In this document: piece after piece, positions 1-8,014 of the stretch | Layout: every line of letters begins with the position of its first letter | How positions within the stretch are numbered: position 1 is the first letter of the stretch | Origin: Sinomonas susongensis | GTDB taxonomy: Bacteria; Actinomycetota; Actinomycetes; Actinomycetales; Micrococcaceae | DNA: 64,000 nt | Reading direction: 5' to 3' | Assembly: GCF_005877005.1 (NCBI RefSeq) | Contig: NZ_SSNH01000005.1 | Coordinates: forward strand, 1-64,000 | The notes under the pieces: generated by a model | Databases searched by the model: none | What the model was told of the DNA's origin: nothing | What the model saw: only the letters and a program-made list of their open reading frames with translations | Made by a program: the position numbers and the translations under genes

Positions 1-199
1 GCCTGGACAGGGACGCGTCCCCCCACGACTCCGAGGCCTTCTTCGCATGCCCGACAGCGGTCTCGAGATCGGCCGCGTCCGCCAGGCGCAGCTCCCCCGA
101 CTGCGCCCCGGTCGCCGGGTTGAACACCGGCTGCGTCCGCTCGCCGACCCCATGGGTCTCTTCCCCGTTGAGGAAATGCGGAATGGTCTTGATCGTCAT
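1..199 (-). CDS. mmsA: Methylmalonate-semialdehyde dehydrogenase, N-terminal part (window edge)
   Basis: Only the first 66 codons lie in the window; the gene continues past base 1. The translation opens MTIKTIPHFLNGEETHGVGE and continues with a VFNPATG motif, the typical start of CoA-acylating methylmalonate-semialdehyde dehydrogenase (MmsA/IolA), which turns malonic semialdehyde into acetyl-CoA at the end of inositol breakdown. The ATG at 199 follows an AAGGAG ribosome site at the right distance. It is the last visible gene of the inositol-type operon, 19 bases after the preceding oxidoreductase. The catalytic Cys is outside the window, so another NAD-dependent aldehyde dehydrogenase cannot be fully excluded. 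Confidence 0.85.
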   Translation of the reverse strand, partial: MTIKTIPHFLNGEETHGVGERTQPVFNPATGAQSGELRLADAADLETAVGHAKKASESWGDASLSR

Positions 200-218
200 G
201 CTGGTACTCCTTGAGGGC

Positions 219-1229
219 TTAGTGGGTGTTCAGGTCGTCGGGCACCGAGACCGCCTGCGGGAGGCCGGTCACCATGGACCGGTGGAGGGCGGTCCGCACA
301 GCGATGTTCTGCTCTGTGAGCTCGCGGAACGGCATGGCGGGTCCGGCTTCGTGGATCAGCTCGCTGAAGGTCTCGATCTCGGCCTTGAAGCTGTCATCGG
401 TGAAGACGAAGGCCTGTTCCCCGCCATCGCGCGCGCAGAGCGTGACGGTGACGGCCTCGTCTGGGTCTGGGTCGAATGCCCTGTCCATGGTGATCTGCCC
501 GTGGGTGCCGATGATCTGCACGGTCTGGGCCCGCGGGCCTTCGAAGCCGCAGTCGAAGGTGCCGAGGATATCGCCGTAGTCGAGTACGGCGGCCATTGTC
601 GTGTCGACGGGATCCGACTGGCTCGTGCCGTGCCCGTAGACCGTTGCCGGGGGACGTCCGACAAAGGCGTTGAGGGCGTCGACGCAGTAGGTCCCGACGT
701 CGTTCAGGGCGCCGCCGTCCATGCCCGGGATGAGCCGGGGTTCCCCGGGCTGCCGCTTCATCGTGAAGTGGAAGCGGGCGTGGGCAGAGACGATGTCCCC
801 GATCCGGCCCGACGAGATCAGCTCGCCGACCCGGGCCCGCTGCGCGTGGAACCGGTACATGAACGCTTCCATCACCCGCACCCCTGCGCGGTCTGCTGCG
901 GCGAGGACACGCTGGAAGTCGTCGAGGGTTGCAACCAGCGGCTTCTCGCACAGGATGTGCTTGCCGGCGTCGGCGGCCCGGACGGCCCATTCCGCGTGGA
1001 GGCTGTTCGGGAAGGGAAGATAGACGGCATCGATGTCGGGGTCGGCGAGGAGTTCCTCGTGGCTTCCGTATGCCCTCGGGATGCCGAACAGCCGTGCCAC
1101 CTCCGGGGCGCGACCGCTCGGACTGCTGATCGCGGCCGCTGTCGCGTTGGCGGCCTTGGCGACGGCGGGGAGGAACCTGTGCTGGGCGATGCGCGCCGTC
1201 GTGAGAACGCCCCAGCGGATGGTGCTCAC
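219..1229 (-). CDS. Gfo/Idh/MocA-family oxidoreductase
   Basis: A 336-residue NAD(P)-dependent sugar or cyclitol dehydrogenase. The N-terminal Rossmann domain begins IRWGVLTTARIAQHRFLPA, where the usual GxGxxG is degenerate (TTARIA), as in some dehydrogenases of this superfamily. The EKP motif (ILCEKPLV) near residue 96 supplies the conserved catalytic-site Lys. The C-terminal substrate domain carries GGALNDVGTYCVDALNAF, holding the Asp and aromatic/His-position residues typical of the family. It overlaps the preceding TIM-barrel gene by 4 bases, so the two are probably translationally coupled. The exact substrate is unknown; context suggests an inositol isomer or its keto derivative. Confidence 0.88.
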   Translation of the reverse strand: MSTIRWGVLTTARIAQHRFLPAVAKAANATAAAISSPSGRAPEVARLFGIPRAYGSHEELLADPDIDAVYLPFPNSLHAEWAVRAADAGKHILCEKPLVATLDDFQRVLAAADRAGVRVMEAFMYRFHAQRARVGELISSGRIGDIVSAHARFHFTMKRQPGEPRLIPGMDGGALNDVGTYCVDALNAFVGRPPATVYGHGTSQSDPVDTTMAAVLDYGDILGTFDCGFEGPRAQTVQIIGTHGQITMDRAFDPDPDEAVTVTLCARDGGEQAFVFTDDSFKAEIETFSELIHEAGPAMPFRELTEQNIAVRTALHRSMVTGLPQAVSVPDDLNTH

Positions 1230-2119
1230 GGTCCGGGCTCGTTCTCGAGGGATTTCAGGTAGGAGATCGACGCGCGGACGTCCGCGACCGGGCCCTCGTC
1301 GAGGGGCTCGCCAGCCAGGATCGTGTCCTGTTCCATGGTGAACCAGCCCTCATAGCCGGCGTCCAGGAGGCCGAGGACGATTTCACGGATGCCGACATCG
1401 CCTTTGCCCAGGGGGACATACATGCCCGCCTTGACGGCCTCGGTGTAGGTCAGCTCACCATCCTGGACGCGGCGGGCGAAGTCCACGCGGACGTCTTTGA
1501 GGTGAGTGTGGCCGATGCGGTCCGCGTACTCGCGGACGAGCTGCTGAGGATCGCTCCCGCCGATGAGCAGGTGACCCGTGTCGAGGCAGACTTGGGCTGT
1601 CGTGCCGTCGAGGAGGCGCCGGACGTCCTCCGGCGACTCGACCATGGTGCCGACGTGCGGGTGGACGACGACGGTGATTCCGCGGGCAGCGGCCGCCGCG
1701 ACGATGCGGTCGAGGTTGCGGCCGAAGAGCGACCACCCCTCATCGTCGAGAACATGGCGATGATCGTATCCGGCGGCCCCGGTCTCAGCGGCAAGGACCA
1801 TGACGGTCGCGCCGGCGGCTTCGTAGGCGTCCAGCTCAGGCGTCACCGCATTCATCGGATCCTTCTCGGAGTCGTGGAGGATCACAGGGAAGAAGCCCCC
1901 GATGGCCTGGAGCCCATGGCGGCCGAGCACGTCGGCGCGCGGTCCGGGTTCCGAGGGCAGGAAGCCAGCGGGTCCGAATTCGGTGGCGACGACGCCGAGC
2001 TCGGACATCTCGCTCAGGACCCGTTCAGCGTCGAGCTGATGGCCCCAGCCCGGGACCTCGCAGACTCCCCACGAGATGGGGGCGGCCGCGATCCGAGCGG
2101 AAATCCCTGTTCTGGTCAT
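1226..2119 (-). CDS. TIM-barrel sugar phosphate isomerase/epimerase family, IolE-like
   Basis: A 297-residue protein of the xylose isomerase-like TIM-barrel superfamily (AP_endonuc_2). The start APISWGVCEVPGWG and the metal-ligand stretches VVVHPHVGTMVE, CLDTGHLLIGG and GHTHLKDV are the ordered His/Asp/Glu metal-binding elements of this fold. In inositol clusters such proteins are usually 2-keto-myo-inositol dehydratase (IolE) or the isomerase IolH/IolI; IolE-like is the likeliest, but sequence alone does not settle the reaction. The ATG at 2119 overlaps the stop of the SDR gene (ATGA). The reading frame stays open far upstream of this ATG, but that part is arginine/proline-rich shadow sequence over the SDR gene. 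Confidence 0.85.
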   Translation of the reverse strand: MTRTGISARIAAAPISWGVCEVPGWGHQLDAERVLSEMSELGVVATEFGPAGFLPSEPGPRADVLGRHGLQAIGGFFPVILHDSEKDPMNAVTPELDAYEAAGATVMVLAAETGAAGYDHRHVLDDEGWSLFGRNLDRIVAAAAARGITVVVHPHVGTMVESPEDVRRLLDGTTAQVCLDTGHLLIGGSDPQQLVREYADRIGHTHLKDVRVDFARRVQDGELTYTEAVKAGMYVPLGKGDVGIREIVLGLLDAGYEGWFTMEQDTILAGEPLDEGPVADVRASISYLKSLENEPGP

Positions 2120-2901
2120 TCTGAACCTCCGATGACGTTCTGGTCCCAGTCGATGACGGAGCCCGTGACGACGCCGCTGCGGTCTGAGAGAAGGAATACG
2201 ACGAATTCCGCAATCTCGTCCGGCTGGCCGAGCTTGCCCATGGGGACGTTCGAGCTGGCCTTCTCGAGCCAGTCGTCTCCCGCACCGTGGAAGCGCTTCT
2301 GGGTGTCGGCTTCCCCGGCAGTGGCGGTCCAGCCGATGTCGAGCCCGTTGATCCTGATCCGGTCCCAACGGTGAGCGTGGGCCGCGTTGCGGGTGGCCCC
2401 GGCGAGACCGGCCTTGGCTGCCACGTAGGGCGCGAGGTAGGGCTGCCCGCCATGCTCCGCGATGGAGAGGATGTTCACGATGCTTCCCGGGGCGCCGCGG
2501 CCTACGAGGTGCCTGATGGCCTCCGCCATGATGAAGAAGGGCGCCCGGAGGTTGATCGCGATATGCGCGTCGAACAGCTCGGGCTCCGTGTCGAGGAAGC
2601 TGCCCCGCGATGTGAGGCCCGCGCAGTTGGCGACGCAGTCGAGCTGCCCGAAATCGGCGATAGTGTCCGTCACCGAGGCCCGGGCCTGGGCGACGTCGGC
2701 CAGATCCGTCTTGAGGTAGAGGGCTCGTGTGCCTGCGGCCTCGAGCTCTGCGCGTACTCGTTCGCCCTCGTCGGCGTTCCGCCCCGTGACGGCAACGGCC
2801 GCCGCGCCCTGGGCCGCGGCCCGTCTCGCCACAGCCTCTCCGAGGCCCTGGGTGCCTCCGCTGACGAGGACGGTCTTGCCTGCAAGCTGAGGCTCGTCCA
2901 T
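2116..2901 (-). CDS. SDR-family oxidoreductase
   Basis: A 261-residue short-chain dehydrogenase. It shows the NAD-binding turn SGGTQGLG near the N terminus, the NAG-equivalent NCAG motif, and the active-site YVAAK (Tyr-x3-Lys) with a Ser in LSIAEHGG upstream. The C-terminal GSVIDWDQNV replaces the commoner G-D-GG tail. The ATG at 2901 overlaps the IolG-like stop as TGATG and lies about 8 bases after GGAG, so it is preferred over two in-frame GTG codons at 2904 and 2907. It probably oxidises or reduces a cyclitol or sugar acid within the pathway; the substrate is not predictable. Confidence 0.88.
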   Translation of the reverse strand: MDEPQLAGKTVLVSGGTQGLGEAVARRAAAQGAAAVAVTGRNADEGERVRAELEAAGTRALYLKTDLADVAQARASVTDTIADFGQLDCVANCAGLTSRGSFLDTEPELFDAHIAINLRAPFFIMAEAIRHLVGRGAPGSIVNILSIAEHGGQPYLAPYVAAKAGLAGATRNAAHAHRWDRIRINGLDIGWTATAGEADTQKRFHGAGDDWLEKASSNVPMGKLGQPDEIAEFVVFLLSDRSGVVTGSVIDWDQNVIGGSE

Positions 2902-3914
2902 CACCACGCTCCCTGGACGTCGACGCTCTTGCCGGATGCTGCCGATTCCGTGGCAGCGTCGGCGAGGACGAGAGCAGCCATCCCGTCTTGGAAGCCCGGG
3001 GAGGGTGCCGCCCCGGTCCTGATCGAGGTGGCGAAGGCGTCGAGCTCCGCCCGGTAGGCGGCGTTGTAGCGTTCGAGGAAGAAGTGCTGGTACAGGCTGG
3101 CCTGCTCCGTGCCGGATGCACCGTACGCGCGGACGGAGTCCGCAGTGACGTTGCCGACCGACAGCATGCCGCCCGAGCCGAAGGCCTCGAGCCGCTGATC
3201 ATAGCCGAAGACGCAGTGCCGGGAGTTCGTGATGGTGATCAGTTCTCCGCGCGATCCGCGGAGGGTCACGACTGCCGTGTCGTAGTCTCCGAGCTCGCGG
3301 ATGTCCTCGCTGAACTGGTTCGATCCGTGCGCGGTGACCTCGACGATGTCGGGGACGAAGAACCTCGCCATGTCGAGGTCGTGGATGGTCATGTCTCGGA
3401 AGATCCCGCCGGAGGCCGACAGGTACCCGCGGGGCGCGGGCTCGGGGTCGCGGCTGACGATCGTCAGCTGCTCGAGGGCACCGATGTCCCCTGCCTCGAC
3501 CCGCTGCCGCACCGAGGCGAAGCCGGGGTCGAAGCGGCGGTTGAACCCGAGCATGATCGGCACTGAGGCCCCCGAGATCCGGTCGCGGCACTCGCGGACG
3601 GTGGCCAGGTCGAGGTCGATCGGCTTCTCGCACAGGACTGCGAGACCGCGCTCGATGGAGGCTTCGATCAGCTGGACGTGTGTGTTGGTCGGCGAGCCGA
3701 TGACGACGCCGTCCAAGCCCTCCATATCGAAGGCCTCTTCGGGAGACCCGACCGCCACGGTTTCGGTCTCGGCCGCGAGTTTGGAGGCTCCTTCGAGGAA
3801 GGGGTCGGCGATGACAGCCAGTTCGAGTCCGGGGTGGGCGGCGATGTTGCGCGCGTGGACCTGTCCGATCCGGCCCGACCCGAAGAGGGCGATGCGGTGT
3901 CGCTCAGGGGACAT
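2901..3914 (-). CDS. iolG: Inositol 2-dehydrogenase-like (Gfo/Idh/MocA)
   Basis: A 337-residue NAD-dependent dehydrogenase, the usual IolG length. The Rossmann motif GSGRIGQVHARN is followed by the EKP motif (VLCEKPID), the family motif NRRFDPGF, and GGIFRDMTIHDLDMARFF, which carries the Asp-His pair used in hydride transfer. This pattern is characteristic of myo-inositol 2-dehydrogenase, which converts myo-inositol to scyllo-inosose, the first step of the pathway. The ATG at 3914 is preceded by GAAAGGAAA at good spacing; an in-frame upstream ATG at 3965 lacks such a site and would intrude on the preceding gene. It follows the D-2-hydroxyacid dehydrogenase by 47 bases. Confidence 0.85.
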   Translation of the reverse strand: MSPERHRIALFGSGRIGQVHARNIAAHPGLELAVIADPFLEGASKLAAETETVAVGSPEEAFDMEGLDGVVIGSPTNTHVQLIEASIERGLAVLCEKPIDLDLATVRECRDRISGASVPIMLGFNRRFDPGFASVRQRVEAGDIGALEQLTIVSRDPEPAPRGYLSASGGIFRDMTIHDLDMARFFVPDIVEVTAHGSNQFSEDIRELGDYDTAVVTLRGSRGELITITNSRHCVFGYDQRLEAFGSGGMLSVGNVTADSVRAYGASGTEQASLYQHFFLERYNAAYRAELDAFATSIRTGAAPSPGFQDGMAALVLADAATESAASGKSVDVQGAW

Positions 3915-3961
3915 GGGGATGTTTCCTTTCGGTGCCTTTGGAGATGGTTTTCTTGCGTAGT

Positions 3962-4888
3962 TCATGACCCAGCCACCGCGGCGGGCGGGTTCCCGTCCAG
4001 GACGGCAAGGGCGCCGAGGACGGCATCCTTGACCGTGTTGGCCATGCTCTGCTGGGTGAAGCCCATGAGGTGGGGGGAGAGGGTGACGCCCGGGTGGTCG
4101 AACAGGGGGTGGTGGGCCGGGGGTTCCGGGTCGAAGACGTCAAGGCCGACGCCCCCGAGCTGGCCGGATTCGAGGGCTGCCAAGGCCGCGTCGAGGTCTA
4201 CCAGACCCCCGCGGCTGCAGTTGACCAAGATGCTTCCCCGCCTCATCGAGGCGAGTCGGCCGGCGTCGAACATTCCCTGGGTCTCTTCCGTGAGCGGAAG
4301 GTGGAGCGTGATGAAATCGCTCTCCTTCAACACTTGTTCCACGGTGTCCCGACGGATTTCGGTGGGGACGTCCGCGAACGGGTCGTAAGCGAGGACACGC
4401 AGGTCGAAGGCGCGGGCAAGGTGCTCGACCCTTCTGCCGATGCGCCCGTAGCCGATGATGCCGAGAGTGAACCCGTCCAGGTCTCCGACCCTCACTTCGC
4501 GGCGGTCTTCCCACCTTCCGTCGCGCACGACGGCGGTGAGCTCGCCGAGGCGCTTGACGAGGGCCAGCAGGTGGGTGAAGACCCCTTCGGCGACCGAGCG
4601 GGTGTTGCTGCCCGGTGTGATCACCACCGGAATGCCGCGTCGCTTCGCGTCCGCGACATCGACGAGGTCGGTGCCGACGCCCGTGCGGGCGAGCACCTTG
4701 AGTCTGGGCATCCGGTCCAGCACCGACGGGTCAACCCTGTAGGCCGCGCGCACGATGGCGGCGTCCGCAGACGCGAGGTCTTCCTCGTCGGGCTCGGCGA
4801 CGAACCGGTGCTTCGCGCTTAACAGGGGCTCGACGAGCGCGGGCTCCACTGGGCCCAGGGCCACGATGGTCTGAATGGTTTCAGGCAT
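3962..4888 (-). CDS. D-2-hydroxyacid dehydrogenase (PGDH-like)
   Basis: A 308-residue member of the D-isomer-specific 2-hydroxyacid dehydrogenase family. It has the NAD-binding GYGRIG motif, the catalytic Arg in NCSRGGLVD, the Glu in DVFDPEPP and the catalytic His in LSPHLMGFT. The family reduces or oxidises D-2-hydroxy acids such as glycerate, lactate or 3-phosphoglycerate; the real substrate here is unknown. The ATG at 4888 follows GAAGGA at good distance. An 86-base gap separates it from the LacI gene, so a secondary promoter is possible, but none is obvious. Confidence 0.87.
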   Translation of the reverse strand: MPETIQTIVALGPVEPALVEPLLSAKHRFVAEPDEEDLASADAAIVRAAYRVDPSVLDRMPRLKVLARTGVGTDLVDVADAKRRGIPVVITPGSNTRSVAEGVFTHLLALVKRLGELTAVVRDGRWEDRREVRVGDLDGFTLGIIGYGRIGRRVEHLARAFDLRVLAYDPFADVPTEIRRDTVEQVLKESDFITLHLPLTEETQGMFDAGRLASMRRGSILVNCSRGGLVDLDAALAALESGQLGGVGLDVFDPEPPAHHPLFDHPGVTLSPHLMGFTQQSMANTVKDAVLGALAVLDGNPPAAVAGS

Positions 4889-4974
4889 GGTTTTTCCTTC
4901 GGTCCTGCTTGGCAGATGCGGCACGCTTCAGATCGTTGTACTTGATGCGAGGGGGCGGCGGGAGGCCGTCTCCG

Positions 4975-5997
4975 TCAGTTGAGCCCGTGGAGGCTCGAAC
5001 CCCGCACGACCAGATGCGGGGTGATGGTCTGCTGGCTGTAGGGCTCCTGGGTCGCCGCGCCGATCCTGTCCAGGAGGGTCTGGGCTCCGAGGAGGCCAAT
5101 CGACTTGCTGTCCGGGTCGACCGTAGTGAGCGAGAGCCGCGGCATCGCGGCGACCGAGATGTTGTCGTATCCGGTGATCGCCACGTCGATGCCCAGTTCG
5201 TCCGCGGCGGTCATCGCACCCAGGGCTGCCAGGTCGTTCAGGCACACCAGCGCGGTGGGTTGCATGCGCCCCGAGGTGCTCAGGGCGCTCTGCGCTCCGG
5301 CGCGTCCCGCCTCCTCCCCGAAGTCCGCCGGGTACACCGCGGCAAGGCGCTCGAGGCCGTGGCGTTGCATGGCCTCCCTGTAGCCCGTGGCGCGCGCACT
5401 CGCCGCCGACCCGCCTTGGCCGCCCACGTGCGCGATCCGCTCGTGGCCGAGCGAGACCAGGTGGTCGACGACCATGGCGATGCCTGCCGCGTCGTCGCTT
5501 CGGACGATGTCCGCGGTGCCGACGTAGTCGGGGCCACCGCCGGCGAAGACGAGCGGTCCCTGGCCAAGGGCCTCGTGGAAGAGCGCAGCGTCCGGCACCG
5601 ATCCGACCACGAGCAGGCCGGAGACGCGCAGGTCGCGGTAGGCCTGGAGGGTGGAACGGTCCACCCCTCCCTCCCTTGAGGCGGTCGCCGCGCTGAAGAG
5701 CACGGTGTGCCCGGCATCCTCGAGGACCGGACGGGCGGCGTCGGCAACGTCGAATGCCCAGGGGTTGTGCAGGTCGCTCACCAGGATCCCGACCGTCCCG
5801 TTGTCGCGGGTGGCCAAGGACCTGGCTGCGAGGTTCATCTCGTAGCCCATCTCGTCGATGACAGCGAGCACCCGAGAACGACGCTCCTCGCTCACCCGCG
5901 TGGAGTTGCGGAGAACAAGCGAGACCAGGGACTTGGAGACGCCCGCGGCCTCGGCCACGTCCCTGATTGTCGGTCGTCCTGCGGATGGTGCTGGCAT
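4975..5997 (-). CDS. LacI-family transcriptional regulator
   Basis: A 340-residue LacI/GalR repressor. The N-terminal helix-turn-helix with hinge helix reads TIRDVAEAAGVSKSLVSLVL through NLAARSLAT (about residues 9-62). The rest is a periplasmic-binding-protein-like sugar sensor with the recurrent VGILVSDLHNPWAF, VDHLVSLGHERIAHVGG and AITGYDNISVA motifs. It starts 2 bases after the stop of the Gfo/Idh gene and lies inside the operon it probably controls. The paired 12-bp palindromes around the operon promoter (14593-14646) are the natural candidate operators, and an inositol-type intermediate the natural inducer; both are inferences. Confidence 0.92.
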   Translation of the reverse strand: MPAPSAGRPTIRDVAEAAGVSKSLVSLVLRNSTRVSEERRSRVLAVIDEMGYEMNLAARSLATRDNGTVGILVSDLHNPWAFDVADAARPVLEDAGHTVLFSAATASREGGVDRSTLQAYRDLRVSGLLVVGSVPDAALFHEALGQGPLVFAGGGPDYVGTADIVRSDDAAGIAMVVDHLVSLGHERIAHVGGQGGSAASARATGYREAMQRHGLERLAAVYPADFGEEAGRAGAQSALSTSGRMQPTALVCLNDLAALGAMTAADELGIDVAITGYDNISVAAMPRLSLTTVDPDSKSIGLLGAQTLLDRIGAATQEPYSQQTITPHLVVRGSSLHGLN

Positions 5998-5999
5998 GG

Positions 6000-7211
6000 T
6001 CAGGCCCGCGCCGCCGTGGTGCCGTCGATGTCCTCGAGCTTCTGCCACTGCCCACTCTCCGCGGAGGTCTCGGCAGCGGAGACGATGGCCGCGGCCGAGG
6101 CCGCGTCGTGGATGTTCGAGTTGGCCTGCTCGCCGCCGGCGACGGCCAGGAGGAACTTCTTTGCCTCGATGACCTTGAGGTCGTCGAATCCCATCGAATT
6201 TCCGGGGCCGGGCTGGAAGCGGGCGTAGTCGCCGTGCTTGGGGCTGGCGTTGACGATGGTGTAGCCCTGCTCGTCGTTGTTGCGCCCGAGGCAGACCTTG
6301 AGCTCGTTCATGCGCTCGAAGTCCCATTTGAGGGATCCCTCGGTGCCGTAGACCTCGATCTGGTAGCCGCATTCAGGACCGACCGCGACCCGAGACGCCT
6401 CGATGGTGCCCACAGCGCCTGCGCCGCGCGCCGAGGGGCCGAAGCGCACGAGCGCCGCGGCATAGTCCTCGTTCTCGACGTCGCCCATCTCTCCGTCCTC
6501 GATCACCGCGAAGTGTGTCCCGGTCCCCATCGGGATCTTGGGCCGCTGCGCGTACACGGTGTTCGTCAGCGCTGTGATCTCGGCAACGGGACCGACAACA
6601 TACTGGCACAGGTCCGCCGCATGGCTGAAAAGGTCCGCGAGCACCCCGGTGCCGGCGAGCTTGCGGTCGAAGCGCCAGGACAGGGCGCCATTCGGCTCCG
6701 AGGCGTAGCCGGAGAAGAAGGCGGCCCTGACGTTGGTGATCCGGCCGAGCTTCCCGTCGGCGACGAGGTGCCGCGCGTGCTCGACCGCGGGTGCGTGACG
6801 GTAGTTGTAGCCGATCGAGGTCACGACGCGGGCCGCCGTGGCGGCCTCCCGCACGGCGTTGGTCTCCTCGGCTCCCCGCCCGACCGGCTTCTCGATCCAG
6901 AAGTGCTTCCCGGCCCGCGCCGCCGCGATGCCGATCTCCGCATGGAGGAAGTTCGGTGCACAGATGGAGACCACGTCGACCTCCGGGTGGGCGAGGACTT
7001 CGCGGTAATCGGTGGTGCCCTCGGCGAACCCGAGGACGTCGCGCGCGAAGTCGACGCGGCTGGGCTCGGTGTCGGCGGCGATCACGAGGCGCGGCTCGAT
7101 CCCCAGCTCTGGGTAGACGTAGGGGACGGCGGTGTAGGCGCGGGCATGCAGCTTGCCCATCCACCCGACGCTGATGAGCCCGACGCCGATGGTCCTGGGT
7201 CTGATGGTCAT
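6000..7211 (-). CDS. Gfo/Idh/MocA-family oxidoreductase (long form)
   Basis: A 403-residue dehydrogenase, longer than the other two in the operon. The Rossmann part contains GLISVGWMGKLHARAY, and the conserved Lys lies in WIEKPVGR. The C-terminal domain carries GYNYRHAPAV and ADLFSHAADLCQYV, the latter with the Asp/His pair. Long members of this type recur in actinobacterial inositol clusters, where several Gfo/Idh enzymes handle different inositol isomers or keto-inositols; the substrate is not determinable here. Its ATG overlaps the aldolase stop (ATGA). Confidence 0.88.
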   Translation of the reverse strand: MTIRPRTIGVGLISVGWMGKLHARAYTAVPYVYPELGIEPRLVIAADTEPSRVDFARDVLGFAEGTTDYREVLAHPEVDVVSICAPNFLHAEIGIAAARAGKHFWIEKPVGRGAEETNAVREAATAARVVTSIGYNYRHAPAVEHARHLVADGKLGRITNVRAAFFSGYASEPNGALSWRFDRKLAGTGVLADLFSHAADLCQYVVGPVAEITALTNTVYAQRPKIPMGTGTHFAVIEDGEMGDVENEDYAAALVRFGPSARGAGAVGTIEASRVAVGPECGYQIEVYGTEGSLKWDFERMNELKVCLGRNNDEQGYTIVNASPKHGDYARFQPGPGNSMGFDDLKVIEAKKFLLAVAGGEQANSNIHDAASAAAIVSAAETSAESGQWQKLEDIDGTTAARA

Positions 7212-8014
7212 GCTGAGGCCTTCCTTGTATCTACGAGAGGTGGTGTACGGGCCAGGTCGAAAGAGCTCCGGAGCGCCGCTGACAGGACGGTCGAATCGGA
7301 GCCGACCGCAACGAAGCGGAACCCCTCCGCAACGTACTCCGCGGCGGCGGAGCCGTCGAGGGCGAGGATCCCTGCGGCTTTGCCGTGCCGCTCCGCGGCC
7401 GTGAGGACCCGCTGCAGCGCGGCACGGTATTCGGGGCTGTCGAACCTCCTCGGGACCCCTAGGGCGGTGGAGAGGTCGAGTGGGCCGACGAAGAGGACGT
7501 CGGCGGCCTCGAGGGCGGCAATCTCCGCCACCTCGTCCAAGGCCTTGAGGTTCTCGATCTGGACGATGCCCAGGCCCTCCTGCTCCGTGGCGGACAGCGG
7601 GGAGGTGTCCATGCCCCAGCGGCACGACCTGTTGTAGGTCGCTACTCCGCGGTCGCCGTGGGGCGGGTAGCTCAGGTGTCCCAAGGCCTCCGCCGCCTGT
7701 CGGCTGCCCTCCAGGCGGGGCAGCATGATCCCCGCCGCACCCTGGTCGAGGACCCGCCCGATCCGGATGCGATCGTCGGTCTCGACGCGGACCAGTGTCG
7801 GCACCCCGTAGGCCCCCGCGGCCAGGACCGCTGGGCCGACCACTTCTTCCGCCCCCGATCCGTGTTCGAGGTCGACCAGGATCCAGTCTGCGCCGGAAGC
7901 TGCGCAGACTTCGGCAGCGGTCTGGGAACCGAGTCCGACAAACGTGCCGATCGTCGTCTCACCCGAGTGGATACGCCTGCGGAGGGATCCGCCGTCGAGA
8001 GGGCTGGCGCTCAT
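7208..8014 (-). CDS. HpcH/HpaI-family aldolase
   Basis: A 268-residue class II aldolase of the HpcH/HpaI (citrate lyase beta) family, which cleaves 2-keto-3-deoxy acids with a divalent metal. Visible motifs are DWILVDLEHG (family His), PTLVRVE (family Arg), GAAGIMLPRLE and the metal-binding VQIENLKAL followed by DVLFVGPLDLS. Its ATG overlaps the IolD stop (ATGA). In this operon it could cleave a ring-opened keto-deoxy acid, perhaps standing in for the IolJ aldolase; that role is inferred from position only. Confidence 0.88.
   Translation of the reverse strand: MSASPLDGGSLRRRIHSGETTIGTFVGLGSQTAAEVCAASGADWILVDLEHGSGAEEVVGPAVLAAGAYGVPTLVRVETDDRIRIGRVLDQGAAGIMLPRLEGSRQAAEALGHLSYPPHGDRGVATYNRSCRWGMDTSPLSATEQEGLGIVQIENLKALDEVAEIAALEAADVLFVGPLDLSTALGVPRRFDSPEYRAALQRVLTAAERHGKAAGILALDGSAAAEYVAEGFRFVAVGSDSTVLSAALRSSFDLARTPPLVDTRKASA

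Noticed and set aside
10-21. Palindrome GGGACGCGTCCC as a second DosR-like site
   Set aside because: It lies inside the mmsA coding sequence, has the wrong centre (CGCG instead of TWWA) and is easily produced by GC-rich codons.
2120-3202. N-terminal extension of the TIM-barrel gene to 658 residues
   Set aside because: The extra part is arginine/proline-rich, overlaps the SDR and IolG-like genes in another frame and has no homologous features; the ATG at 2119 overlaps the SDR stop as expected.
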